DNA of 64,000 bases from positions 186,001 through 250,000 of the forward strand of contig NZ_BMPB01000010.1 in assembly GCF_014647375.1 (NCBI RefSeq), in the 5' to 3' direction. Below the pieces are notes generated by a model. The model ran no database searches. It was not told where the DNA came from and saw only the letters and a program-made list of their open reading frames with translations. Below are positions 34,704 through 42,594 of this stretch, piece by piece (within the stretch, counting starts at the first letter, position 1; every line of letters starts with the position of its first letter). The DNA is from Parabacteroides faecis (GTDB lineage Bacteria > Bacteroidota > Bacteroidia > Bacteroidales > Tannerellaceae). A program made the translations under genes and the position numbers.

Positions 34704-35654
34704 ATGAATGAATTAACTGTAATTATTCCATTCTTAAATGAAGGAGAAGAAATATATAATACCGTAAAGAATTTGCGGGAAACAGCCGGTGATAAAATAA
34801 ACATCATCTTGATTAATGATGCTTCTGAGGATGGTTTTGATTATGAGACTGTTGCGAATGAGTTTGCTACTACCTATATATATCACCCTGAAAGAAGAGG
34901 AGTAGCTGCATCAAGAGATGAAGGCATCGATCTCTCTCCGACTGAATTCTTTTTGTTGTTAGACGGACATATGCGTTTTTTTCAGACAGATTGGGGGGAG
35001 TTGATTGTTGCAGAACTTCATAAGGATAAGCGGGCATTATTTTGTTGCCAATCTATATCATTTAAAAAGGATGAGAATGGAAACGATGTAATTGAAACAA
35101 ATAGGGCGACAACATACGGCGCTTACATTGATCTTTCCAGGGATGGGGATTTGCAGGCTAAATGGAACACGAAAGATCCTGATCCGGGAGAAAATGTAGT
35201 GGACATTGTTTGTCTATTAGGAGCGGCTTATGCCAGCAATAAATCTTATTGGAAATATTTGGGAGGATTGAAGGGGTTACGTGCCTATGGCTTGGATGAA
35301 CAGTTTATTTCGATGAAGGTATGGATGGAAGGTGGAAGGTGCAGATTACTGAAACATGTTGAAGCAGGGCATTTATACCGAAACAGTTTTCCCTATAAGA
35401 CGGAAGATATAGATCTTCTCTATAATAAATTTTTGGTGGCAGAGTTATTTTTGCCACGAGAGGAAAAATATCAAGTGTTTGAATTTTGGGAAAAACAGAT
35501 TCCAGCTTTGTATAAACAGGCTATTGAAAAATTGGTAGAGGATAGGCTTTTTATCAGAGAACAATCATCCTATTATCTGACGATTTTTAATTGTTCTATT
35601 AATGATTATTTATCAATGAATAGAGATATTTTAAAATATATGTCAAATCAATAA
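34704..35654 (+). CDS. Glycosyltransferase resembling polypeptide GalNAc-transferases (GT27-like)
   Basis: 316 residues from MNELTVIIPFLNEGEE. The ATG at 34704 follows the previous stop by 4 bp. The GT-A domain shows features of the polypeptide N-acetylgalactosaminyltransferase family rather than ordinary GT2. RRGVAASRDEGIDLS aligns with their RSGLIRARLKGA. The metal motif is D-G-H (LLLDGHMRFFQTDW) where GT27 has D-x-H followed by W. YGLDEQFISMKVWMEGG aligns with WGGENLEISFRIWQCGG, and EAGHLYRNSFPY with HVGHVFRKATPY, keeping the third metal-binding His. No lectin domain or membrane anchor is present. It ends 89 bp before the precursor peptide gene. I infer, without proof, that it puts the first sugar on Thr/Ser of that peptide. 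Confidence 0.78.
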   Translation: MNELTVIIPFLNEGEEIYNTVKNLRETAGDKINIILINDASEDGFDYETVANEFATTYIYHPERRGVAASRDEGIDLSPTEFFLLLDGHMRFFQTDWGELIVAELHKDKRALFCCQSISFKKDENGNDVIETNRATTYGAYIDLSRDGDLQAKWNTKDPDPGENVVDIVCLLGAAYASNKSYWKYLGGLKGLRAYGLDEQFISMKVWMEGGRCRLLKHVEAGHLYRNSFPYKTEDIDLLYNKFLVAELFLPREEKYQVFEFWEKQIPALYKQAIEKLVEDRLFIREQSSYYLTIFNCSINDYLSMNRDILKYMSNQ

Positions 35655-35743
35655 AGAAAGGAGGTTGTATAGTGAGAGTGGATTCAAAATATATCAATAA
35701 GTAGAAGTGCTAGTTGAATGAAGTATAAATTTTATTAAACTTA

Positions 35744-36052
35744 ATGATTATGGGTGAGAGTGATTTGAAAAACAAACAAAAGTTAGCTATTGAGTTGAAT
35801 ATGAAATTCGATGAAGCTTGTGATTTATTTAGTGAAGAAACACTTAATAGTATGAGAATGGAAAAGGTTCTTGGGGGAGATGATGATTGGGGTGTAAATA
35901 TATTCTCATGCTCAAAAGGGAATTGTGGAAAATGTAATTGTGGTGTAATTTGTGGAGATATTGACGTTAATATAAATGGTATTATCTGTGTTAGTTTAGA
36001 TTTACCAACAGTTCCTAAACCTACATTAACAAAGCCCTCTTTAGCTAATTAG
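35744..36052 (+). CDS. GG-leader precursor peptide (ribosomal natural product)
   Basis: A 102-residue frame (the Met at 35750 is an equally good start). The leader contains ELNMKFDEACDLFSEETLNSMRMEKVLGG, with a double-Gly site at residues 44-45, the cleavage signal of C39-peptidase exporters; such an exporter is encoded downstream. The predicted 57-residue core starts DDDWGVNIFS and has six Cys (56, 61, 64, 66, 70, 82). It ends in SLDLPTVPKPTLTKPSLAN, a Pro/Thr/Ser tail like an O-glycosylated mucin stretch. The Cys-rich half is a plausible radical SAM or disulfide target. Similar GG-leader precursors beside SPASM maturases occur in Bacteroidales. The product and its activity are unknown. Confidence 0.82.
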   Translation: MIMGESDLKNKQKLAIELNMKFDEACDLFSEETLNSMRMEKVLGGDDDWGVNIFSCSKGNCGKCNCGVICGDIDVNINGIICVSLDLPTVPKPTLTKPSLAN

Positions 36053-36247
36053 CATAAGAGGATACTGCGAAGAATCAAATGACATGCAGATGATGCAAAT
36101 CAGACAATGATCACATATTATATTCTTGCAAATAAAATATTATCTATGATTATCTGCTTAAATCTGTGTTATTTGCATGCCATTTTGAGCATATAAGATG
36201 TGCTCGTATATGATATGTCTGAAAACTAAGTTATAAAAATAGCGTAA

Positions 36248-37606
36248 ATGAGAACATTTTTTATATGTATATTTTGTTTGTTTTGTCAATTGTCTTTTTC
36301 TCAACAAATGACTTCTGAAAAAATGTACGGTGATATAGATTTCTATTTTAAGACCTTGGAATGTAACCATCCATATTTGTATAAAATAACTAATGAATCT
36401 AAATTTGATTCACTCAGAATTGATTTGAAGTCGAAATGTAAAGAGGATATGGAAGTTAAAGATTTTAATAGAATATTATTATCATTAAATCAATATACAG
36501 ATGGACATACTCAAGTTTCAAAACAAAAAATATTTAATAGTGATCCCTCTGTATTTCTTAATTTGAAGGTTAATGATAATACATTTATGCTTAATAATGA
36601 TCGTGTTTTATCTATTAATAATAAAGATATTACAGAAATAATAATAGAAGTTAAATCTTTTTCTTCTAAAGAGTATGGTATTCATATGAATGAATTAAAT
36701 ATCTGTAAGATAGTACCAGAATATTTGTCCGTATTCCACGGTGTGAAATTACCATATATTATAAAATCAATAAATCAAAAGGGTGATACGACTACTCGTG
36801 TAATTTCTCAATTAGATTCTCTTAGGAGAGTAACAAGAGAGAAATTGTTGTTTAATTTCTATCCAGAAGAATCTGTTGCTGTAATATTTTATAATTCCTG
36901 TGATTTTAATAAATATGAAAGAGAATTTGAAAAATCATTATCTTTAGGTTTTGCGAAAATGAATGAATTGAAGATAAAAAATTTGTTTATTGATGTAAGA
37001 TCAAATGGAGGTGGTTTTATACATTATAATAATATTTTATTGCAATATCTGAAAAAAAACAATAATAAGACTGTAATGCATACGCTTGTGACTAAAATTG
37101 TAGTAGAAGAACAATTAAAGCGTAATTATGAAAGGTTAAACAAACGTTTTCCAGATAATTTATGGGGGAGGTTGAGAAAGCAAATGATTTTGTTGTCAAA
37201 AAGAAAAAAACTATTGAAATTTGAACACACAAGGGTTGTGTCGGAAAGAATGAAATCTAAAACACTAAAAAAATGTTACAAAGGCAATGTGTATTTAATT
37301 CAAGGAAGGGAGACCTATTCTGCTGCTATTATATTAGCAGAGGAGTTTAAAAGAAAGCAAATAGGAGTTATTGTGGGAGAGGAAAATGGTAGCTCTATTC
37401 CTTTCCCATCCGGACCAGTTAATTATACATTACCAAACTCAAAGATTTCATTTACTTGCTCATTTCGTTATTCTTGGTATACTCCTCCTGTTGAAACCTG
37501 TAATGGTTTTATATTACCTGATATTGAATATGATGTATTTAATAAGATACTTACAATAGAAGATTATAAGCGAATAATTGAATATAATAGAAACAATAAA
37601 AAATGA
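36248..37606 (+). CDS. S41-family serine peptidase, exported (first of two paralogues)
   Basis: 452 residues with a signal peptide (MRTFFICIFCLFCQLSFSQ), then an S41-type N-terminal bundle (DIDFYFKTLECNHPYLY, DGHTQVS) and the peptidase core: LFIDVRSNGGGF, then the nucleophile Ser in RETYSAAI, then GVIVGEENGSS. The Lys of classical Ctp proteases (FGKG) is not seen at the usual place, so catalysis may follow the Lys-less S41 pattern or be lost. It lies 195 bp after the precursor and 4 bp before the radical SAM gene. A related gene closes the cassette at 42595. Roles could include trimming of the exported peptide or self-protection. The gene is very A+T-rich. Confidence 0.82.
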   Translation: MRTFFICIFCLFCQLSFSQQMTSEKMYGDIDFYFKTLECNHPYLYKITNESKFDSLRIDLKSKCKEDMEVKDFNRILLSLNQYTDGHTQVSKQKIFNSDPSVFLNLKVNDNTFMLNNDRVLSINNKDITEIIIEVKSFSSKEYGIHMNELNICKIVPEYLSVFHGVKLPYIIKSINQKGDTTTRVISQLDSLRRVTREKLLFNFYPEESVAVIFYNSCDFNKYEREFEKSLSLGFAKMNELKIKNLFIDVRSNGGGFIHYNNILLQYLKKNNNKTVMHTLVTKIVVEEQLKRNYERLNKRFPDNLWGRLRKQMILLSKRKKLLKFEHTRVVSERMKSKTLKKCYKGNVYLIQGRETYSAAIILAEEFKRKQIGVIVGEENGSSIPFPSGPVNYTLPNSKISFTCSFRYSWYTPPVETCNGFILPDIEYDVFNKILTIEDYKRIIEYNRNNKK

Positions 37607-37610
37607 TCTT

Positions 37611-38957
37611 ATGTATAAAACAAGCAAATATAATTATTTTATTGAAAATGATGGAAGTGTCATATACTCCAATGGATTGTCAAATCATTGTTTTTCAGTT
37701 AAGAAAATAGAACATGAGAGATTGCAATTGTTGTTAAATGACTTAATATCTTTTGAAATTAATTATAATTCCGTCTTTTTGAAATTTGTGGATTGGGGAT
37801 TTATTATTAATGAGGATGTAGATGAAATAGATATTATTAGATATAGAAATAGAAAAGCTACTATTGAATCAAGACATTATAATCTGGTAATAAATCCGAC
37901 TCTTGAATGTAATTTTAATTGTTGGTACTGTTATGAAAATCATCCTATAGGATATATGAGTAAGAATACAGTCGAACTTATAAAGAAACATATTGATTAT
38001 ATGGTTGAAAAGAGGCATATTGATTCATTACATTTATCTTGGTTTGGTGGTGAACCTTTATTGTATTTTGATGAGATCGTTTTTCCTATTTCATCTTATG
38101 CAAAAGAAGTTTGTGCATCTAGTAATATACCTTATAGTTCTAGTGTTACAACGAATGCTTCTAAGATCAATATGGAAATGATTTATAAAATGATTTCTAT
38201 CAATATGAATGATTTCCAAATTACTATTGATGGTTCTCCTGTCAGACATAATAAAATAAGAAATGAGAAAGGAATCCCCTCTTTTGATTTAATCATGAAT
38301 AATATAAATAGAATTTGTGAATTAAACGAACATTCTCATATCACTTTGCGAATAAATTATGATGATAAAACGTTAAAAGATAATCTGTTAAAAGAAGTAT
38401 TTGAAAATATACCTATTCAGTATAGGAGACGAATATCTCCTAATTTTCAACGAGTTTGGCAGACATTTGATAAGAAGGGGAAAGATAATTTAGAAAATGT
38501 AGAACGAAAAAAAATTATTCAAATATGTAATAATTTGGGGTTTAAATTTGACAGTCCTTCAAATGCCTTTCAGCCAGGTAAATACTATAAGTGTTATGTT
38601 GATCGTTTTTATCATGCAGAAATAAATTATGATGGTAAGGTTTATTCATGTACAGCTCGTGATTATTCAGATGACTATGTCACCGGTGTATTGAAGGAAA
38701 CCGGTGAGTTAGTTTGGAATGAAACAGAAAGAGTAAAACGTTATTCGAAAGCAACATTTGAAAATGCAATGTGTCTAAAATGTAAATATTTACCTTTATG
38801 TTTAGGACCTTGCTCACAAAAAATCAAAGAAACTTCTAAAGAGCATCTGAAAGACTTATGTTATCTGAATTATACAGAAGTTTCACCAGAAACAGTTATT
38901 ATTGAATATTTCAATAGAAAAATGAGACTTTTAAGAGAACATGATGCTGGATATTAA
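37611..38957 (+). CDS. Radical SAM/SPASM peptide maturase
   Basis: 448 residues from MYKTSKYNYF; the ATG at 37611 follows the S41 stop by 4 bp, while an earlier in-frame Met would overlap it. The radical SAM cluster motif is CNFNCWYC (Cys100, 104, 107), followed by WFGGEPLL and TTNASKI. The C-terminal SPASM region has a Cys series from about 325 to 425 (YKCYVD, YSCTARD, CLKCKYLPLCLGPC, LCYLN) for auxiliary Fe-S clusters. Such enzymes install thioether, C-C or other crosslinks on precursor peptides. The N-terminal 90 residues may hold a leader-binding region. The GG-leader peptide at 35744 is the obvious substrate. Confidence 0.92.
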   Translation: MYKTSKYNYFIENDGSVIYSNGLSNHCFSVKKIEHERLQLLLNDLISFEINYNSVFLKFVDWGFIINEDVDEIDIIRYRNRKATIESRHYNLVINPTLECNFNCWYCYENHPIGYMSKNTVELIKKHIDYMVEKRHIDSLHLSWFGGEPLLYFDEIVFPISSYAKEVCASSNIPYSSSVTTNASKINMEMIYKMISINMNDFQITIDGSPVRHNKIRNEKGIPSFDLIMNNINRICELNEHSHITLRINYDDKTLKDNLLKEVFENIPIQYRRRISPNFQRVWQTFDKKGKDNLENVERKKIIQICNNLGFKFDSPSNAFQPGKYYKCYVDRFYHAEINYDGKVYSCTARDYSDDYVTGVLKETGELVWNETERVKRYSKATFENAMCLKCKYLPLCLGPCSQKIKETSKEHLKDLCYLNYTEVSPETVIIEYFNRKMRLLREHDAGY

Positions 38958-38998
38958 TATTATTTTATTCAAGCTAGATAGATTAAAATACAAATGTA

Positions 38999-41227
38999 AT
39001 GAATAAATTTCCCTTTTACCAACAACATGATTCTATGGATTGTGGCCCAAGCTGTTTACGAATGGTTTCAGCTTACTATGGTAGGAGATTTGAATTATAT
39101 AAATTACGTGATTTATGTTTCGCAAACAGAAACGGTGTTACGATGCTTGGTATTTCCGATGCTGCTGAAAAGATCGGGTTTCGGAGTATGGGACTTCGGA
39201 CTAGTTTCGATAGATTGCGGAAAGAGGTCATTCTGCCTTGTATAATTCATTGGCGACAAGATCATTTTGTTGTAGTGTATAAAATCAAAGTCAAATTGAG
39301 AAAAGAAGGTTTTGAAGGGAAGGTATATGTTGCTGATCCAGCTTTTGGCTTAGTTACTTATTCGGTCGTTGAATTCTTAGATGGATGGATTAGTACGAAG
39401 GAGAATGAAAAAGATAAGGGAATGGTTCTGATGCTATCTCCTTCTTTATCTTTTTATGAATCAGACAGTGAGTCAGAAATAGATAAATCAAAAAAATATA
39501 GTTTACTACATTTTTTCTCCTATATAAAACCTCATAAAAAACTTTTTTTTCAGGTGATTTTAGGAATGGTAATGGGGATGATTATTCAGTTACTTTTCCC
39601 TTTCATTACTCAATCGATGGTCGATTTTGGTGTCTTGAATAGTGATTTGAACTTTATTATTCTCGTATTAGTTGCACAATTTGTATTATCTTTCAGTCAA
39701 TTAGCTGTGGGGTTTGTGCAAAGTTGGATATTTTTGCATGTAACAACCCGTATCAATATCTCTTTGATTTCCGATTTTATAACAAAAATGCTGAAACTTC
39801 CGATTAATTTTTTTGAGTCTAAAAAAACTGGAGATATAATGCAGCGCATAGGTGATCATTCACGGATTCAGGAATTTTTTACAGGAACGTCGTTAAGTAC
39901 ACTATTTTCTTTTTTCAATTTTTTTATTTTTGCTATTATTTTAGGATACTATAATATTTGGATGTTAGTTTGTTTCGTATTGGGACACGCTGTTTATGTA
40001 GGATGGGTAATGCTTTTTTTAGGAATACGTAGAGAACTGGATTTTAAACGCTTCGACAAATCTGCTCGCAATCAGTCTAGTATTATTCAATTGATTACGG
40101 GCGCAGAAGAAATAAAGTTGAATGGTTGTGAACGTAAAATCAGATGGAAATGGGAGACGATTCAGGCTGAATTATTTGAAGTAAGCATAAAAGGATTGAC
40201 TGTTAGCCAGATACAAAGCATTGGTGCATTCTTTATTTCTAATATTTTAAATATTGGACTATCTGTTTTTTCTGCTTATCTGGTTATACAAGGTCAGATT
40301 ACATTGGGTATGATGATGGCTCTCTCTTATATTATAGGGCAGTTAAAAGCTCCTGTTGAAAATTTTATAGGTTTCGTGCATTCTTATCAGGATGCTAAAA
40401 TAAGTTTGGAAAGACTTGGTGAAGTGCATTTCCGGGCGGATGAAGATAAGATGAATGAAACCCGTCAGAAGAATCTATCACCCGGGAACAAGGATTTGGT
40501 ACTAAAAGATCTTTCTTTTAGCTATTTAGGTCCTTCATCTACTCCTGTATTGGACAAGCTGAATCTTATTTTCCCTTATAATAAAGTGACAGCTATTGTA
40601 GGGGAAAGCGGTAGTGGAAAAACAACCATATTGAAAATGCTTCTTGGGTATTATGAACCACAATCCGGAGGGATAAATGTCGGTGTTACTAATCTTAAAA
40701 ATATCGATACTAATTATTGGCGATCTGTTTGTGGTGTTGTTATGCAAGATGGTTTTCTCTTTTCCGATACAATTGCAGAAAATATAGCAATCGGTGACGA
40801 GAGAGTGGATACCACCAAGCTTTATTATGCGGCAAAAGTAGCCAATATTCATGAATTTATAGAAGAACTGCCAGCGGGTTACAATACAAAGATCGGGCAG
40901 GAAGGAAGCGGGATCAGTCAAGGGCAAAAACAACGTATTCTTATAGCGCGGGCTGTTTACAAAAATCCGGAATATATTTTTTTAGACGAAGCAACTAATT
41001 CCCTGGATGCGAATAATGAGCGTATTATTATTGATAATCTTCAGGATTTTTATCAGGGGCGTACTGTTGTGATTGTAGCCCATAGATTAAGCACTGTAAA
41101 AAAAGCTGATAAAATAGTTGTTCTGGATCATGGTAAAATCGTAGCCGAAGGTACTCATACGGAACTAGTTGAACAACATGGCTATTATTATGACTTAGTT
41201 AAAAACCAATTAGAACTGGCAAACTAA
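38999..41227 (+). CDS. Peptidase-containing ABC exporter (C39 family)
   Basis: 742 residues with an N-terminal C39 peptidase: catalytic Cys15 in HDSMDCGPSCL, His89 in RQDHFVV and Asp113 in VADPAFG. A six-helix membrane domain follows (about 165-450). The ATPase has Walker A (GESGSGKTT), signature (SGISQGQKQ), Walker B (YIFLDEATNSLD) and the switch His (AHRLS). It should cut the precursor after the GG at 44-45 and export the modified core. Its stop is 1 bp before the HlyD-type adaptor gene, and the radical SAM gene precedes it by 41 bp. Confidence 0.96.
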   Translation: MNKFPFYQQHDSMDCGPSCLRMVSAYYGRRFELYKLRDLCFANRNGVTMLGISDAAEKIGFRSMGLRTSFDRLRKEVILPCIIHWRQDHFVVVYKIKVKLRKEGFEGKVYVADPAFGLVTYSVVEFLDGWISTKENEKDKGMVLMLSPSLSFYESDSESEIDKSKKYSLLHFFSYIKPHKKLFFQVILGMVMGMIIQLLFPFITQSMVDFGVLNSDLNFIILVLVAQFVLSFSQLAVGFVQSWIFLHVTTRINISLISDFITKMLKLPINFFESKKTGDIMQRIGDHSRIQEFFTGTSLSTLFSFFNFFIFAIILGYYNIWMLVCFVLGHAVYVGWVMLFLGIRRELDFKRFDKSARNQSSIIQLITGAEEIKLNGCERKIRWKWETIQAELFEVSIKGLTVSQIQSIGAFFISNILNIGLSVFSAYLVIQGQITLGMMMALSYIIGQLKAPVENFIGFVHSYQDAKISLERLGEVHFRADEDKMNETRQKNLSPGNKDLVLKDLSFSYLGPSSTPVLDKLNLIFPYNKVTAIVGESGSGKTTILKMLLGYYEPQSGGINVGVTNLKNIDTNYWRSVCGVVMQDGFLFSDTIAENIAIGDERVDTTKLYYAAKVANIHEFIEELPAGYNTKIGQEGSGISQGQKQRILIARAVYKNPEYIFLDEATNSLDANNERIIIDNLQDFYQGRTVVIVAHRLSTVKKADKIVVLDHGKIVAEGTHTELVEQHGYYYDLVKNQLELAN

Positions 41228-41228
41228 T

Positions 41229-42584
41229 ATGGAATTGAAGGATAATTCAATAAAATTGAACGTAAGGAGTGACGAAATAGAGGCCATTTTGGGAAAAACG
41301 CCTAATTGGTTGATGAGAACAGGGATAATGGTTATGTTTATCATCTTTTTGGTGTTGCTAATTGGTAGTTCCATGTTCAGATATCCGGATATTGTCAATG
41401 CAAAAATTGTTATTTCGACCGAATATCCATCGATAGCTTTAGTCTCTAAAGTTGGAGGACGTTTAGTCAATCTGGACGTTAAAGATAAAGAGCTTGTTAC
41501 GGTCAACCAATTATTGGCAGTACAGGAAAGTGCGTCTTCTGCAAAAGATATGTTACAGCTGAATGCCTGGATCAATAATAACAGTCAGCCGGAATTGATA
41601 AGTCCCGTCGATGCGATTTTTAGCAAAGAGCAGCAGTTAGGTGAAGTTATGCCTTATTTTCTCGATCTCAAAATGGCATTTGTGAATTACAGTAAATTTG
41701 TAGAACTAAATTATCATGCTCAAAACAAAAGGTTATTGGAAGAACAAATTGAATATATGAATAATTATGTAATTCATGCTAAAAATCAAATTGATTTGTT
41801 CGATAATGAGATGAAGTTAGCCAGGAATGATTATTTAAGGGATTCTTCTTTACATGAAAAACAAATAATTTCTCCAATGGAAATGGAGCAATCTAAAAGT
41901 GTATTACTTCAGAAAAGGATTTCTCAGGAAGGAAATATGGCTTCTCTGGCAAATATAAAAACACAACTATCCCAATTAAAACAAAACTTGTTGGAGCTCG
42001 AATTGGATTATCGCAAACAGCAACAGGGTTATCTTGCCGATATACGCCAGAAATTGGAAGCATTACGTGATCGGATAGGACAATGGGATAAGATGTATGT
42101 GCTTCGTTCTCCTTATTCCGGACAAATATCATTTTCTACTTTTTGGACTGAAAATCAATATATTTCGCAAGGAGAAACTTTCGCAAATATAGTACCTTCT
42201 TCCGGAGGCCTTTTTATTGGCAAACTGGAGTTGCCTGTTCTCAAATCTGGAAAAGTGAAAACAGGTCAGTTAGTCAATATCAAACTTGATAATTATCCGT
42301 ATATGGAATATGGCATATTAAAAGGTGCGATTCGTACTATATCTGCCGTACCGAGCAAAGAGACTTATAAGGTTGAGGTACAATTCCTGGATGGTATGAA
42401 AACAAGCTATGGCATAGATTTGCCCTTCTCACAGGAAATAACGGGAACTGCTGAAATTATTACAGAAGACTATAGTATATTGCAACGTATATTTTTCCCG
42501 ATTAAATCATTGATTAAAAACAATGGTCCGACCTTTTTCAATAAAACGGATCATCTTGAGTCTTATTTCCATCATACAATATAA
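41229..42584 (+). CDS. HlyD-family membrane-fusion adaptor of the peptide exporter
   Basis: 451 residues: one N-terminal transmembrane helix (about 30-50, IMVMFIIFLVLLIGS), a lipoyl-type half-motif (ALVSKVGGRLVNLDVKDKELVTVNQLLAVQ), a long coiled-coil hairpin (about 150-285), and the returning domain (LRSPYSGQISFSTFWTENQYISQGETFANI). It links the C39 ABC exporter, encoded 1 bp upstream, to an outer-membrane channel. No TolC-type gene is present in the cassette, so a channel encoded elsewhere must be used. It ends 10 bp before the second S41 gene. Confidence 0.93.
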   Translation: MELKDNSIKLNVRSDEIEAILGKTPNWLMRTGIMVMFIIFLVLLIGSSMFRYPDIVNAKIVISTEYPSIALVSKVGGRLVNLDVKDKELVTVNQLLAVQESASSAKDMLQLNAWINNNSQPELISPVDAIFSKEQQLGEVMPYFLDLKMAFVNYSKFVELNYHAQNKRLLEEQIEYMNNYVIHAKNQIDLFDNEMKLARNDYLRDSSLHEKQIISPMEMEQSKSVLLQKRISQEGNMASLANIKTQLSQLKQNLLELELDYRKQQQGYLADIRQKLEALRDRIGQWDKMYVLRSPYSGQISFSTFWTENQYISQGETFANIVPSSGGLFIGKLELPVLKSGKVKTGQLVNIKLDNYPYMEYGILKGAIRTISAVPSKETYKVEVQFLDGMKTSYGIDLPFSQEITGTAEIITEDYSILQRIFFPIKSLIKNNGPTFFNKTDHLESYFHHTI

Positions 42585-42594
42585 TCTGATACAA

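Noticed and set aside
35657-35704. AGGAGG followed by GTG and a 10-codon frame just before the precursor gene
   Set aside because: Bacteroidales rarely depend on strong Shine-Dalgarno sequences, and the 10-residue product has no supporting feature; probably coincidence, though a leader peptide cannot be excluded.
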